This document shows positions 8,933 through 19,340 of a stretch of 45,128 bases of DNA, in pieces. How positions within the stretch are numbered: the stretch's first letter is position 1; every line of letters starts with the position of its first letter. This DNA is from an uncultured Blautia sp. (GTDB lineage Bacteria > Bacillota > Clostridia > Lachnospirales > Lachnospiraceae). The notes below the pieces were generated by a model. It saw only the letters and a list, made by a program, of their open reading frames with translations, had not been told where the DNA came from and ran no database searches. The position numbers and the translations under genes are program-made. The stretch is from positions 1-45,128 of the forward strand of contig CAKRMK010000026.1 of NCBI GenBank assembly GCA_934364795.1, in the 5' to 3' direction.

Positions 8933-9589
8933 CTAATGATCAAATATTTCAATATTTCCGTTCACTTCTGCAAAATAAAGCTCTTTTTCTTTTTCCATTT
9001 TTACGCGGCCACTGGTGGCTTCTGTAATGGTTTTCTGGATTTTTCCAACCTGATCATTTGGAACCAGAAGATGCATGACTACCTTGTCCGTATATTCCGT
9101 ATCAAGAACAGGAAGTTCATTCTCTGCTGCAATATATTGTAATTTTCCAATTGCTGTATAATCAGCGGTAAGTGCCAAGGAAATACCGTGCTTTTTCTCA
9201 ATCACCGTACTTGCACGAAGCCCTTCCTGGACAGCCCCTGAATAGGCACGTACCAGCCCGCCGGTTCCCAGAAGGACCCCGCCAAAATATCTGGTAACAA
9301 CTACAGCAACATTATAAATATCTTCTCCCAGAATCACATCCAGCATGGGACGACCTGCTGTTCCGGATGGCTCTCCGTCATCACTGCATCTGGTAAACTC
9401 TCTGTGCTCTCCAATGGAATAAGCATAGCAGTTATGCCTTGCATCCCAGTATTTTTTCTTCATTTCTTCTATAAAGGCAAGGGCATCCTCTTCCTTTTCA
9501 ACCAGGCGTACCGTAGCAATAAAACGGGATTTCTTCTCTGTCAGTTCGCCCTCTCCCCCTGCGTAGATCGTCTTATAATTTTCCAGCAT
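8933..9589 (-). CDS. YigZ/IMPACT family protein
   Basis: This 218-residue protein of the UPF0029 family has DDGEPSGTAGRPML near residues 70-83 and VVTRYFGGVLLGTGGLVRAY near 95-114, both family signatures. A C-terminal ferredoxin-like DUF1949 domain follows. Its role is unproven; the eukaryotic relative acts on translation control through Gcn1. The ATG at 9589 is preferred to the TTG at 9604 because GGAGG lies 8 nt before it. A TGGTAGAAT extended -10 (9621-9629, minus) is a candidate promoter. Confidence 0.9.
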   Translation of the reverse strand: MLENYKTIYAGGEGELTEKKSRFIATVRLVEKEEDALAFIEEMKKKYWDARHNCYAYSIGEHREFTRCSDDGEPSGTAGRPMLDVILGEDIYNVAVVVTRYFGGVLLGTGGLVRAYSGAVQEGLRASTVIEKKHGISLALTADYTAIGKLQYIAAENELPVLDTEYTDKVVMHLLVPNDQVGKIQKTITEATSGRVKMEKEKELYFAEVNGNIEIFDH

Positions 9590-9656
9590 GCAGGAAACCT
9601 CCAAAATTTATTTGTTTCTTATTCTACCATGAAATGTGCTTTGATGCCAGTCCCAC

Positions 9657-9691
9657 CTTCTGTAAGCTGTGCGTCACAATTTGTTGGAGAT
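9657..9691 (+). repeat. Intergenic hairpin motif, copy 2
   Basis: CTTCTGTAAGCTGTG and CACAATTTGTTGGAGA flank a CGT loop. It matches copy 1 over about 35 nt with about 8 differences. It lies in the gap between the divergent yigZ-type and PBP genes. Confidence 0.5.
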
Positions 9692-9749
9692 TTTGTTTAC
9701 ACATAATATTTCGCCGGGAAACTCCATTTTTCAGATAATTTTTTGTATT

Positions 9750-9758
9750 TGTTATAAT
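9750..9758 (+). promoter_or_regulatory. Candidate extended -10 promoter of the class A PBP gene
   Basis: TGTTATAAT is an extended -10; the -35 region (TTCAGA) is weak. It predicts a leader of about 150 nt. The rest of the 326-bp divergent gap is AT-rich and holds no gene. Confidence 0.5.
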
Positions 9759-9915
9759 ATGGCATAGAAGCAGTCTTTTTGGAAAAAATGCCAGATATAC
9801 ACACAACCAAATTCTCGTTTTTTCCGCAAATAAAGTTCACAGAATTATTTGATTTTATGCTTTATTTACGCATTGAGATTTGATATAATAGAACGGATTA
9901 TAAAGGAGGTTTATC

Positions 9916-12528
9916 ATGAACTACGGAAAAAAATCGGTCTCTAAGAAGCGAAATTCTCTTATTTCCCGCTCGTCCATGATGGGAAAAAGAGCCCATGTTT
10001 CGTTTATCAGAGTCCTTTTCATCGGTCTGATCGCCTTGTGCGTTGCAGTATCCACTCTGGGAATCGGTTCCATCCGTGGAATACTTGCCAATACACCTGA
10101 CGTAAATGAAGTGGATATCATGCCTCTTGGTTACGCCACCTTCCTCTATGACTGTAATGGAAACCAGATTCGTAAACTGGCTGCGCCAAACGCCAACCGA
10201 TTACCAGTTTCTATAGACCAGATACCAGAGGATCTGCAGCATGCAGTAGTAGCCATTGAGGATGAGCGTTTTTATGAACATAACGGAATCGATGTGAGAG
10301 GTATTCTTCGTGCCGGTGTCAAAGCACTTACCAGCGGAAGCTTTTCAGAGGGTGCAAGTACTATCACCCAGCAGCTTCTCAAGAACAATGTCTTTACCAA
10401 CTGGACCAATGAATCTACTCAGATTGAGCGTTTTACCCGTAAGCTTCAGGAGCAGTATCTCGCCATTGAGATTGAGAAAAAGATTAATGACAAAAATGTT
10501 ATCCTGGAGAATTATCTGAATACTATCAACCTTGGTGCTGGTGCTTACGGTGTGCAGGCAGCAGCCCGTCAGTATTTTAACAAAGATGTATGGGATCTGA
10601 ACCTTTCCGAATGTGCAACTCTTGCAGGTATCACACAGGCTCCTACCAAATACAATCCTATTGAGAATCCCAAGGAAAATGCAAAGAGACGTAAAGAGGT
10701 TCTTGACCACATGCTTGACCAGGGATACATTACCCAGGATCAGTATGACGAAGCTCTGAATGACGATGTTTATACCCGCATTCAGCAGGCACAGGAAGCA
10801 AGTACACAATCCAAGAGCAAGGTTTATTCTTATTTTGAGGATGAACTTACCAGCCAGGTTATCAATGATCTTATGAATATCAAGGGTTATACCAAGACCC
10901 AGGCACAGAACCTTCTGTATAGCGGCGGTCTTAAGATCATGACCACACAGGATCCGGATATCCAGAACATTCTGGATGAAGAATATTCTGATCCGTCCAA
11001 CTATCCGGATTATGTACAGTATTCTCTTGAATATGCCCTTACCGTGAAGCATCCGGATGGAACAGAAGCCAACTACAGTAAAGAAATGATGAAGCTTTAC
11101 TTCCAGAATGAGGATCCATCCTTTGATCTGCTGTTTGATACCCAGGACGAGGGACAGGCATATGTAGATCGTTATAAAGCTGACATTCTTGCAGATGGAA
11201 GCACTGTTGTCGCCGAGCGTGTAAGCTTCGCTCCACAGCCGCAGTCAGCTATGACGGTTATTGACCAGCATACCGGATATGTAAAGGCCATTATCGGAGG
11301 ACGCGGTCAGAAAACTGCCAGCCTTACCTTGAACCGTGCTACTGACAGTCCAAGACAGCCTGGTTCCACATTTAAGATTGTATCCACTTATGCTCCGGCA
11401 CTTAATGAGAAGGGAATGACCCTGGCTACCACTTACGAGGATCAGCCCATTACCTATTCCAACGGAGCTCCGGTTAATAACGCAAGTGGTTCTTTTAATG
11501 GTACTACTACTATCCGTACTGCAATCCGCAACTCTGTCAATACAGTTGCAGTCCAGTGTTTCGAGGATGTAACTCCTGAGCTTGGACTGAAATACCTTGA
11601 CAACTTCGGATTTACCACACTTGCACATGGTACAGATGCAGATATAGATGCCAACGGCAATGTTTACACAGATGCCAACCTGCCTACAGCACTTGGCGGT
11701 CTGACCTATGGTGTTACCAATGTTGAGCTTTGTGCCGCTTATGCAGCCATTGCAAATAACGGAACTTATATCAAACCGGTTTATTACACCAAAATCCTTG
11801 ACCACAATGGAAATGTGCTTATTGAAAACAATTCCGCCGGACGTTCCGTAATTAAAGATACTACTGCTTATCTTCTTACAAGTGCTATGGAAGACGTTGT
11901 ACAAAATGGTACCGGTACAGCCTGCCAGCTTGATAATATGGCAGTTGCAGGTAAGACAGGTACTACAGAAGATTACAATGACCTGTGGTTCGTAGGCTAC
12001 ACACCATATTACACCTGTGCAGTATGGTCCGGCTACGATGGCAACCAGAAGATGCCAGAAGGTGATGCACGTAACTTCCACAAGACTTTATGGAGAAAAG
12101 TTATGAACCGTATCCATCAGGGCATGGAGTACAAAGACTTCGAGCAGCCAGATGGAATCGAACAGATCAGTATCTGTTCCGAGACAGGACTTCTTCCAAG
12201 AGTCGGCTGCCCGGTAACAGAAGAATATTTCGACATCGGAACCATGCCTACTGACTACTGTGACCAGCACTTCTATGAATACACAGAAGACGAAGAAAAC
12301 ACAGACGAAAATATAGACGAAGACGGTCAGATGGAGATTTATGACGACACCACACAGAATCCTGACGATCCGGGAAATACTGATAATACAGAAACTCCTG
12401 ACACACCGGAAGATCCGGGAGCAGGCCAGGATCCGGGTACAGGCGAAAATCCAGGTGCCAGTGAAGACCCGGGAGACGGTGGCAATGATGGCGTAGACGA
12501 GTCCGGAGACATTGTTTATTACAACTGA
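9916..12528 (+). CDS. Class A penicillin-binding protein (PBP1A type)
   Basis: This bifunctional cell-wall synthase polymerises lipid II and cross-links stems on the outer face of the membrane. Of 870 residues, one N-terminal membrane helix (about 30-52) is followed by a GT51 domain with EDERFYEHNGID and GASTITQQLLKN. The transpeptidase domain has RQPGSTFK (catalytic Ser near residue 479), SVN (near 540) and KTGTT (near 680). The last 65 residues are acidic, rich in Pro, Gly and Asp, with DPG-type repeats, probably a flexible extracellular tail. AAAGGAGG precedes the ATG. The gene stands alone and ends at a terminator. Confidence 0.96.
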   Translation: MNYGKKSVSKKRNSLISRSSMMGKRAHVSFIRVLFIGLIALCVAVSTLGIGSIRGILANTPDVNEVDIMPLGYATFLYDCNGNQIRKLAAPNANRLPVSIDQIPEDLQHAVVAIEDERFYEHNGIDVRGILRAGVKALTSGSFSEGASTITQQLLKNNVFTNWTNESTQIERFTRKLQEQYLAIEIEKKINDKNVILENYLNTINLGAGAYGVQAAARQYFNKDVWDLNLSECATLAGITQAPTKYNPIENPKENAKRRKEVLDHMLDQGYITQDQYDEALNDDVYTRIQQAQEASTQSKSKVYSYFEDELTSQVINDLMNIKGYTKTQAQNLLYSGGLKIMTTQDPDIQNILDEEYSDPSNYPDYVQYSLEYALTVKHPDGTEANYSKEMMKLYFQNEDPSFDLLFDTQDEGQAYVDRYKADILADGSTVVAERVSFAPQPQSAMTVIDQHTGYVKAIIGGRGQKTASLTLNRATDSPRQPGSTFKIVSTYAPALNEKGMTLATTYEDQPITYSNGAPVNNASGSFNGTTTIRTAIRNSVNTVAVQCFEDVTPELGLKYLDNFGFTTLAHGTDADIDANGNVYTDANLPTALGGLTYGVTNVELCAAYAAIANNGTYIKPVYYTKILDHNGNVLIENNSAGRSVIKDTTAYLLTSAMEDVVQNGTGTACQLDNMAVAGKTGTTEDYNDLWFVGYTPYYTCAVWSGYDGNQKMPEGDARNFHKTLWRKVMNRIHQGMEYKDFEQPDGIEQISICSETGLLPRVGCPVTEEYFDIGTMPTDYCDQHFYEYTEDEENTDENIDEDGQMEIYDDTTQNPDDPGNTDNTETPDTPEDPGAGQDPGTGENPGASEDPGDGGNDGVDESGDIVYYN
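12294..12525 (+). repeat. Low-complexity tail of the PBP (acidic Pro/Gly/Asp repeats)
   Basis: The reading frame codes for an Asp/Glu/Asn/Thr-rich run followed by degenerate repeats around DPG (NPDDPG, PEDPG, GQDPG, SEDPG). It has no catalytic motif and is likely disordered outside the cell. Confidence 0.75.
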
Positions 12529-12577
12529 TTTGAAATACCTGAAAATTAAGTAAACCAGAAGACTGGGTATCTGGAAG

Positions 12578-12603
12578 CGGCTGCATTGTGTGCAGCCGTT
12601 TTT
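12578..12603 (+). terminator. Intrinsic terminator of the PBP gene
   Basis: CGGCTGC, a 7-nt loop, GCAGCCG, then TTTTT. A classic short GC stem about 50 nt after the stop codon. Confidence 0.93.
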
Positions 12604-12632
12604 CATTATCCTGAATTTTTTACCGTTAAGAC

Positions 12633-12671
12633 AAAAAAGTGGACATCCATAATTGGATAATCCACTTTTTT
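12633..12671. terminator. Intrinsic terminator, mainly for the glcK transcript
   Basis: AAAAAAGTGGA pairs with TCCACTTTTTT across a short loop that has its own CCATAATTGG palindrome. A and T flanks make it active in both directions. It follows the glcK stop on the minus strand. Confidence 0.88.
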
Positions 12672-12716
12672 ATTTCATTTTTATTTATTTTTTCTGATTC
12701 AATATGTAAATCAATC

Positions 12717-13658
12717 TCACTCTTTGATTACCATACGGGCAGCGCCATAGATACCTGCATCATTTCCAAGGCTTGCAAGAATGATTGGTGTGCTCTTGCA
12801 GGATGGGAATGCATATTTCTGATAGTATTTCTGAATACAGTCTGTAAGAGCCTTACCTGCTTTGGATACACCACCGCCGATAACAATTGCTTCCGGGTCT
12901 GTTACGCATGCAAACATTGCAAGAGCACTTCCCAGAGTATCTCCTACTTTCTCCATAGTCTTTATTGCAAGGGCATCACCCTCTTTGTAGCAGTCAAGAA
13001 CATCTTTTGCAGAAAGCTTCTCAAAGTGGCGCATTTTGCTGTCCTCTGAATTCTCTTCCAGAACATCATTTGCCACACGTACAATTCCGGTAGCAGATGC
13101 GTACTGCTCCAGGCATCCGTGATTGCCACAGTTACATGGACGGATTTCATCATGATTAACACATGCATGTCCGATCTCACCGCCGGCACCGTGATGACCT
13201 GCAATAATCTTACTGTCGATGATGATACCACCACCAACACCAGTTCCAAGTGTAACCATGATCACATTCTTGGAGCCTTCTGCTGCACCCTTCCAAGCCT
13301 CACCAAGAGCTGCAATATTTGCATCATTGGCAGCTTTTGCAGGAAGTCCTGTAAGTGCGCTTAATTCGCTTGCTACAGCCTTAAATCCCCAGTGAAGGTT
13401 TACAGCCATGGGAACCTCTCCATTTTCATTGACCGGTCCTGGAATACCGATACCAACACCATCTACATTATCTTTTGTAATTCCTCTCTCTTCCAGCTTT
13501 ACCTTGATTGCATCTGCAACATCCGGAAGAATAGAAGAACCGTTATTCTCAAGTCTGGTAGGAATCTCCCACTGTTCAACCAGAGTTCCGTTGGTGAGGA
13601 ATAAGCCACACTTAACGGAGGTTCCACCTACATCAATTCCAAAACAATACATACCCAT
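12717..13658 (-). CDS. glcK: ROK-family glucokinase
   Basis: The kinase phosphorylates glucose with ATP in the cytosol, for glucose not brought in by a PTS. The 313-residue protein has the phosphate loop GIDVGGTSVK (residues 7-16), GTGVGGGI near 138, catalytic NDAN near 110, the ExGH sugar-binding motif (GGEIGHACV) and the ROK zinc motif CNCGNHGC near 174. RBS AAAGGA is about 12 nt upstream; an ATG two codons later is possible. It follows hprK on the same strand after about 107 bp, so two carbon-control genes sit together. Confidence 0.94.
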   Translation of the reverse strand: MGMYCFGIDVGGTSVKCGLFLTNGTLVEQWEIPTRLENNGSSILPDVADAIKVKLEERGITKDNVDGVGIGIPGPVNENGEVPMAVNLHWGFKAVASELSALTGLPAKAANDANIAALGEAWKGAAEGSKNVIMVTLGTGVGGGIIIDSKIIAGHHGAGGEIGHACVNHDEIRPCNCGNHGCLEQYASATGIVRVANDVLEENSEDSKMRHFEKLSAKDVLDCYKEGDALAIKTMEKVGDTLGSALAMFACVTDPEAIVIGGGVSKAGKALTDCIQKYYQKYAFPSCKSTPIILASLGNDAGIYGAARMVIKE

Positions 13659-13765
13659 TGTAATTTTCCATCCTTTCTAACTCTTTGCTGCCTGTGGCAA
13701 TGTACTTTGCATTATTTTCCCAATGCCTGTAGCAACTCTATACAAAACTGCCGGTGAAAGCGGGA

Positions 13766-14698
13766 TCACTCGTCTCTCTTTCTGGCAATATTTGCCTGAA
13801 CACGCTTGTACAGCTCTTCTGCTGCATTATAACCCATCTTCTTCTGTCTGTGGTTGACAGCTGCTGATTCAACGATAACAGCCAGATTACGGCCTGGACG
13901 AATCGGAAGGGAGTGGCACACGATCTTGTTTCCAAGATACTCGGTATACTCCTCATGAAGTCCCAGACGGTCATATTCCTTGTCTCTGTCCCACTCTTCA
14001 AGCTTGATAACAAGATCAACAGACTGGGTATCCTTAACACTCTCAACACCGAACAGAGTCTTTACATCAATAATACCAATACCTCTAAGCTCAATAAAAT
14101 GACGGGTAATATCAGGTGCAGAACCAACCAGTGTAACATCACTTACTTTACGAAGCTCTACAACATCATCACTTACAAGACGGTGGCCTCGCTTGATCAG
14201 CTCAAGGGCAGCCTCACTCTTGCCAATACCACTCTCACCAGTGATCAGAACACCTTCACCATAAACATCCACAAGCACACCGTGAATGGAAATACAAGGT
14301 GCAAGCTGAACGCCAAGCCAGCGGATGATCTCTGCCATCAGGCTGGAAGTAGTTCTCTCTGTCACAAAAGTAGGAACATTGTACTTATAGGCAAGGTCGA
14401 TCATATCCTGTGAAGGTCTTGTCATAGTACTGAAAATTACACATGGAATTTTGCTGGAGATAAAACGCTCGTACTTGAATGTGCGCTCCTCATCACTTAA
14501 CTGCATCAGATAAGTATATTCTACATATCCAATGATCTGAACACGCTCGTTTGCAAAATGCTCCAGATATCCTGTAAGCTGCAAAGCCGGACGGTTTATT
14601 TCTGCTGTCTTAACATAAATTTCCGTAAGGTCAATATCAGGCGTCAGGTTGGTCAGATTCAGTTCCTGCGCCAGCTTGGTAAGCTGTACACCCTTCAT
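13766..14698 (-). CDS. hprK: HPr kinase/phosphorylase
   Basis: HprK phosphorylates Ser46 of HPr when glycolytic intermediates are high and reverses this when phosphate is high, steering CcpA-type catabolite repression in the cytosol. The 310-residue protein has an N-terminal domain (1-130), Walker A GESGIGKSEAALELI near residues 153-167 and the family block ELRGIGIIDVKTLFG near 202-216. AAAAAGGAG stands before the ATG. It has its own promoter (14862-14890) in the gap behind uvrC. Confidence 0.97.
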   Translation of the reverse strand: MKGVQLTKLAQELNLTNLTPDIDLTEIYVKTAEINRPALQLTGYLEHFANERVQIIGYVEYTYLMQLSDEERTFKYERFISSKIPCVIFSTMTRPSQDMIDLAYKYNVPTFVTERTTSSLMAEIIRWLGVQLAPCISIHGVLVDVYGEGVLITGESGIGKSEAALELIKRGHRLVSDDVVELRKVSDVTLVGSAPDITRHFIELRGIGIIDVKTLFGVESVKDTQSVDLVIKLEEWDRDKEYDRLGLHEEYTEYLGNKIVCHSLPIRPGRNLAVIVESAAVNHRQKKMGYNAAEELYKRVQANIARKRDE

Positions 14699-14861
14699 GC
14701 TTTTATCTCCTTTTTTATTTGTTGAAATCTCCGGCTTCCTCTGTCTGGAACTTCTGCTGCTTCACAGCTGCAAAATTCCCCATTTACTGCCGGCTGTGAC
14801 CTGGATTCTTTTTTATTTTGCCATAAAAATAATTTTTTTGCACCACATCACATTCTTTTAC

Positions 14862-14890
14862 ATTATACACAATTCCTCACATAACTTCAA
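14862..14890 (-). promoter_or_regulatory. hprK promoter
   Basis: On the minus strand TTGAAG (14885-14890), 17 bp, TATAAT (14862-14867). The -35 lies at the very end of the uvrC reading frame. The leader is about 155 nt; no cre-like site was recognised in it. Confidence 0.75.
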
Positions 14891-16740
14891 TGTTCAATCT
14901 TGTGAAAAAATCTATATACTGCTTCCGCACTTTGTACATTCATGGATTCTGTCTGGCTTAATTCCTCCACAGAAGCATCTCTTATATTTTCGATGGAACG
15001 GAATCTTCGCATCAGTGCTTTTCTTCTAGCTTCCCCAATTCCCGGAATATCATCCAGCACAGAACGTACCTGTTCCTTACTTCTAAGGGAACGATGGTAC
15101 TCAATAGCAAAACGGTGGGCCTCATCCTGAATTCTTGTGACAAGATGAAAGCCTTCACTGGAAGTATCAATGGGAATCTCCACATTATTAAAATATACTC
15201 CTCTTGTACGATGGTTATCGTCCTTTACCATACCACAGACAGGAATATCAATTCCAAGCTCACCCAGGACTTTCAATGCAATATTGACCTGTCCCCGTCC
15301 ACCATCCATAAGGATCAGATCCGGCAGCCTTGAAAAGCTGTCAAACTCGCCCTTTGATTCATGGGTAAAACGTCTTGTAAGCACTTCTTCCATGCTTGCA
15401 TAATCATTTGGTCCCTGAACCCATTTAATCTTAAATTTGCGGTAATCACTGCGTTTTGGCTTGCCCTTTTCATACACAACCATAGAACCAACAGACTCAA
15501 ATCCGCTGATATTGGAAATATCGTAAGCTTCCATTCTTACAATGTCTTTAAGTCCCAGCCAGTCTTCTATTTCCTTTACAGCTCCGATTGTACGGCCTTC
15601 TTCTCGTTTAATGCGTTCTTTGTCTTTTGAAAGAACCATCCAGGCATTTTCTTTTGCCAGCTCTACCAGCTTCTCTTTTGTTCCTTTTTTTGGCACACGG
15701 ATATGGACACGCTGCTTTCTCCTGCCTGACAGCCAGTCCTCAATTACTTCCCCATCTTCAATTTCTGTCTGAAGCATAATCTCTGCCGGAATAAAAGGAG
15801 TTCCTGCATAAAACTGTTTCAGGAAGCTGGAAAGCACCTGGGCTTTTGTATCTCCCCTGGCTACACGAAGGAAGAAATGATCTCTTCCAATCAGCTTTCC
15901 CCCACGCATAAAGAATACCTGGACAACTGCATCCTGCTCCCGCAGATCTTCGCTTTCGTCCATAGCCACAGCAATAATATCCTTGTCCTCTTCTCCGTAA
16001 GTTGTAATTTTCTGACGCTCTCCAATTCTTTTGATACTGTTTATCATATCCCGGTATCCGGCAGCGTCCTCAAAACGCATTTCTTCAGATGCAGCCATCA
16101 TTTTTTCTGTCAGCTGTTCTATGGTTTCTTTAAAATTACCATTCAGAAAATGAAGAACCTGTGCAATATTTTTCTTATATTCCTCTTCACTTACATTCCC
16201 CTGACAGGGAGCTGTACACTGTTTCATATGATAGTAAAGACAGGGGCGGTCCTTGCCACAATCTCTTGGAAGAGTACGGTTGCAGGAACGCACCATATAA
16301 ATTTTACGGACCAGCTCGATTACATCCTTTACAGCTGTAGAACTTGTATAGGGACCGAAATATTTCGCCTTGTCTTTTTTCATGGTACGGGAAAAAAGCA
16401 CTCTTGGATAAGGCTCATTCACTGTCACTTTAATAAAAGGATAGGTCTTGTCATCCTTTAACATGGTGTTATATTTTGGACGGTGTTCCTTAATCAGATT
16501 GCACTCAAGAACCAATGCCTCCAGTTCGGAATCCGTTACAATATACTCAAATCTGGTGATATGAGTAACCATCTGCTCTATTTTTGCGCCTTTGTTCCTG
16601 CTGCTCTGGAAGTACTGTCGCACACGGTTTTTCAGGCTGACGGCCTTTCCCACATAAATAATCTCATCTTTCTCCCCGTGCATAATATAAACACCTGGTT
16701 TGCCGGGAAGCTTTTTTAATTCTTCTTCAATCAGGAACAT
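14887..16740 (-). CDS. uvrC: Excinuclease ABC subunit C
   Basis: UvrC makes the two incisions of nucleotide-excision repair. The 617-residue protein has the GIY-YIG nuclease at residues 10-95 (GVYIMHG, IYVGKA), four Cys near 175-200 (the C...[14 protein letters not shown] region) that could hold an Fe-S cluster as in other UvrC proteins, a UVR domain near 200-235, an RNase H-like domain ([22 protein letters not shown]) and helix-hairpin-helix motifs at the end ([14 protein letters not shown]). The frame is open 31 codons upstream, but the ATG at 16740 follows AGAAGGAGAG and matches the family start. Confidence 0.96.
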   Translation of the reverse strand: MFLIEEELKKLPGKPGVYIMHGEKDEIIYVGKAVSLKNRVRQYFQSSRNKGAKIEQMVTHITRFEYIVTDSELEALVLECNLIKEHRPKYNTMLKDDKTYPFIKVTVNEPYPRVLFSRTMKKDKAKYFGPYTSSTAVKDVIELVRKIYMVRSCNRTLPRDCGKDRPCLYYHMKQCTAPCQGNVSEEEYKKNIAQVLHFLNGNFKETIEQLTEKMMAASEEMRFEDAAGYRDMINSIKRIGERQKITTYGEEDKDIIAVAMDESEDLREQDAVVQVFFMRGGKLIGRDHFFLRVARGDTKAQVLSSFLKQFYAGTPFIPAEIMLQTEIEDGEVIEDWLSGRRKQRVHIRVPKKGTKEKLVELAKENAWMVLSKDKERIKREEGRTIGAVKEIEDWLGLKDIVRMEAYDISNISGFESVGSMVVYEKGKPKRSDYRKFKIKWVQGPNDYASMEEVLTRRFTHESKGEFDSFSRLPDLILMDGGRGQVNIALKVLGELGIDIPVCGMVKDDNHRTRGVYFNNVEIPIDTSSEGFHLVTRIQDEAHRFAIEYHRSLRSKEQVRSVLDDIPGIGEARRKALMRRFRSIENIRDASVEELSQTESMNVQSAEAVYRFFHKIEH

Positions 16741-16756
16741 AAAAAATCTCTCCTTC

Positions 16757-16785
16757 TGAAAAGAACCGGGAAGATTCCCGGTTCT
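16757..16785 (-). terminator. Terminator between ftsH and uvrC
   Basis: An 11-bp perfect stem (AGAACCGGGAA with TTCCCGGTTCT) followed on the minus strand by TTTTC. It lies only about 20 nt before the uvrC start, so it could also act as an attenuator on read-through from ftsH. Confidence 0.75.
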
Positions 16786-16865
16786 GTTATTTTGTCCTGT
16801 ATTTTTTGTATTATGAGTGTTAAGAGACTCCAAGATATCTCTATGCCACTTATGCTTCTGCAGTA

Positions 16866-19022
16866 TTAATCTTTAAGAGAATTGTCTGAAGCTTCTTTGG
16901 ATACTGTGTTTTCTGCTGAACCAGCATTCTCTTCAGATACTGTGTTTTCTACTGTACCGGCATTCTCTTTAGATTCTGTATTTTCTACTGTACCGGCATT
17001 CTCTTTAGATTCTGTGTTTTCTACTATACCAATGTTCTCTTCAGATATAGCATTTTCTGTAGCTTCTTTTACAGCCTCGTCCAGTTTCTTCAGACCTTCC
17101 TCATCCAGATCCTCTGGAACCTCAATGCCTTTCTCAATTGCGCGGAAAATAATCATAAACTCTTTTCCTGTAATGGTTTCCTTACGGATCAGATAGGCTG
17201 CAATTTTATCCAGCATTTCTCTGTGGCTGCTAAGCAGACGCTTCGCTTCCTCGTAGGAAGTACGGAGCAGTTCCATTACCTCATGATCCACTTCTGTAGC
17301 AGTATTGTCACCACAATTCATAACAACACGGCCGTTGAGATACTGGTTTTCCACATTTGCCAGTCCCATAAGTCCAAATTTCCTGGACATACCATACTGT
17401 GTAATCATGGCACGGGCAACCTTGGTAGCCTGTTCAATATCATTGGATGCACCTGTTGTCACACTGTCAAACACAATCTCCTCTGCGGCGCGACCTCCCA
17501 GATATCCAACCAGCATTGCCTCCAGCTCTTTCTGGGTATTTAAGTATTTCTCTTCTTCCGGAACCTGCATAACATAGCCCAAAGCTCCCATAGTACGAGG
17601 TACAATGGTAATCTTCTGGACTGGCTCTGCGTCTTTTTGAAGAGCACTTACCAGTGCATGGCCAACCTCATGATAAGACACAATACGACGTTCCTGAACG
17701 CTTAAAATACGGTCTTTCTTCTCTTTACCAACCAGAACCACCTCAACAGATTCCAGAAGATCTTTCTGTGAAACTGCGTGACGGCCATTCTTCACAGCCA
17801 GGATTGCAGCTTCATTGACCATATTTGCAAGATCAGAACCAACTGCACCGGAAGTAGCAAGGGCAATGGCGTCAAAGTCAACCGTATCATCCAGACGGAC
17901 GTTCTTTGCATGTACTTTCAGAATGTCCACACGGCCTTTCAGATCCGGACGGTCTACAATAACACGGCGGTCAAAACGTCCCGGACGAAGAAGAGCCGGA
18001 TCCAGTACCTCCGGACGGTTGGTTGCAGCCAGAATCAGAAGACCCTTGGAAGTATCGAAACCATCCATTTCTGCAAGCAGCTGGTTCAAAGTCTGCTCAC
18101 GCTCATCATTGCCGCCTCCGTAATGAGAATCACGGCTTTTACCAATGGCATCTATCTCATCAATAAAAACAATACAAGGAGCATTTTTCTTCGCCTCTTC
18201 AAAAAGATCGCGGACACGGGATGCACCTACACCAACAAACATTTCCACAAATTCAGAACCTGAAAGGGAAAAGAAAGGCACATGAGCCTCACCTGCAACG
18301 GCCTTGGCAAGAAGCGTCTTACCTGTACCAGGAGGGCCTACAAGAAGGGCTCCCTTTGGAAGCTTGGCACCGATCTCCACGTATTTGCCAGGATTATGCA
18401 AAAATTCCACAACCTCCTGAAGAGATTCCTTGGCTTCATCCTGACCGGCCACATCCTTAAAAGTGATACCAGTCTCCTTTTGTACATAAGCCTTGGCACG
18501 GCTTTTTCCTACGCCCATCATTCCACCGCCGCCTTTGTTCATACGGCGCATGAAGAACATAAGAAGCACAAACAGAAGTACAGAAGGCAAAAGAACGCTA
18601 AGCATCATTGCCATAAATTCTCCAAAAGCATCCGGCGGTTCAGACTTAAAAATAATGCCGGTTCCTTCCAGACGCTTGGTAAGGGCGGTCTCATCTTCTG
18701 TCAGATTGGTGTAATAACTGATTTCCTGATAAGGATTCACCTGCTTCTTCGGCACAATGGTCAGAGTATCAGACTGAAGTGTAACCGATTTTACTTCATC
18801 ATTATTCACCATGTCAATAAACTTATCATACGTGATCTCACTGGAATTATCCTGCAGCATATTGGTAAACAGGCTGAAACACACCAGAGTAACCAAAAGA
18901 CATATCAGAAAAGCCAGAATGGACTGATGATTTTTCTTATTGCGGTTCGGATCCTGATTTTTCCTGGGATCCCTGTTATCAGGGCGTCGGCCGCCTTGAT
19001 TGTTATCCAGATTATTATCCAT
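16866..19022 (-). CDS. ftsH: ATP-dependent zinc metalloprotease FtsH
   Basis: FtsH is a membrane-bound AAA+ protease that degrades membrane and regulatory proteins. The 718-residue protein has helices at about residues 33-53 and 134-156 around an extracytoplasmic domain, Walker A GPPGTGKT near 227, Walker [12 protein letters not shown] near 281, an arginine-finger region RPGRFDR and the zinc site HEVGH near 451. The last 63 residues carry five 12-residue repeats that I do not know from other FtsH proteins. AAGGAGG lies 6 nt before the ATG. Confidence 0.97.
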   Translation of the reverse strand: MDNNLDNNQGGRRPDNRDPRKNQDPNRNKKNHQSILAFLICLLVTLVCFSLFTNMLQDNSSEITYDKFIDMVNNDEVKSVTLQSDTLTIVPKKQVNPYQEISYYTNLTEDETALTKRLEGTGIIFKSEPPDAFGEFMAMMLSVLLPSVLLFVLLMFFMRRMNKGGGGMMGVGKSRAKAYVQKETGITFKDVAGQDEAKESLQEVVEFLHNPGKYVEIGAKLPKGALLVGPPGTGKTLLAKAVAGEAHVPFFSLSGSEFVEMFVGVGASRVRDLFEEAKKNAPCIVFIDEIDAIGKSRDSHYGGGNDEREQTLNQLLAEMDGFDTSKGLLILAATNRPEVLDPALLRPGRFDRRVIVDRPDLKGRVDILKVHAKNVRLDDTVDFDAIALATSGAVGSDLANMVNEAAILAVKNGRHAVSQKDLLESVEVVLVGKEKKDRILSVQERRIVSYHEVGHALVSALQKDAEPVQKITIVPRTMGALGYVMQVPEEEKYLNTQKELEAMLVGYLGGRAAEEIVFDSVTTGASNDIEQATKVARAMITQYGMSRKFGLMGLANVENQYLNGRVVMNCGDNTATEVDHEVMELLRTSYEEAKRLLSSHREMLDKIAAYLIRKETITGKEFMIIFRAIEKGIEVPEDLDEEGLKKLDEAVKEATENAISEENIGIVENTESKENAGTVENTESKENAGTVENTVSEENAGSAENTVSKEASDNSLKD
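16893..17057 (-). repeat. 36-bp tandem repeat coding the FtsH C-terminal tail
   Basis: The minus strand codes five units of consensus [12 protein letters not shown] (12 residues, 36 bp). Two central units are identical in protein sequence and nearly identical in DNA, while the outer ones have diverged. The repeat is in frame, so copy number can change without breaking ftsH. Confidence 0.9.
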
Positions 19023-19340
19023 TTCGTTCCTCCTTATTATCCTTTTTATTATAAAGATAAACTACAGATAAATCAACCTGGATATTGTGAAAACCATCTG
19101 AAATTTTGAGAAAAAATGTGCAAAAAAATTTACTTTTCAGGATAAATAGATACTTTTTTTACCAAAGAAACTGTAGTATACTAAGAACATGTTTTTTGGA
19201 ACAGACGGAGAAATCCGCTTTTTATAAAGAATCCCGTCATTTGGGACTCTGTTACATGTAACATGGATGAGGACCAGAGTATGTACACTGCCGGAGTGAT
19301 TTTGATGGCAGGCTCTGGAGAAAGAGAAAGGAAAGACAGA
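19023..19340. promoter_or_regulatory. Divergent gap of ftsH and the DUF1846 gene, with a foldable leader
   Basis: The gap holds a TATACT near 19172-19177 (plus strand), a likely -10 for the DUF1846 gene with a poor -35. The leader then has TCCC/GGGA (19232-19246), ACTCTG/CAGAGT (19246-19280) and CTGCC/GGCAG (19288-19311) stems. CCAGAG (19274-19279) can also pair with CTCTGG (19313-19318), excluding the upstream pairing. No known riboswitch class was recognised. Confidence 0.45.

Noticed and set aside
9891..9899. TGATATAAT as promoter of the PBP gene
   Set aside because: Transcription from it would begin inside the ribosome site (9902-9909); the extended -10 at 9750 is more plausible.
10345..12081. 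Long minus-strand open frames (235 and 278 codons) opposite the PBP gene
   Set aside because: They have no ribosome sites or family match and consist of Cys-, Ile- and Val-rich translation typical of the antisense of a codon-biased gene.
18282..19109. Plus-strand frame of 275 codons opposite ftsH
   Set aside because: It is antisense to a certain gene, with composition rich in His, Lys and Ile and no start signals.
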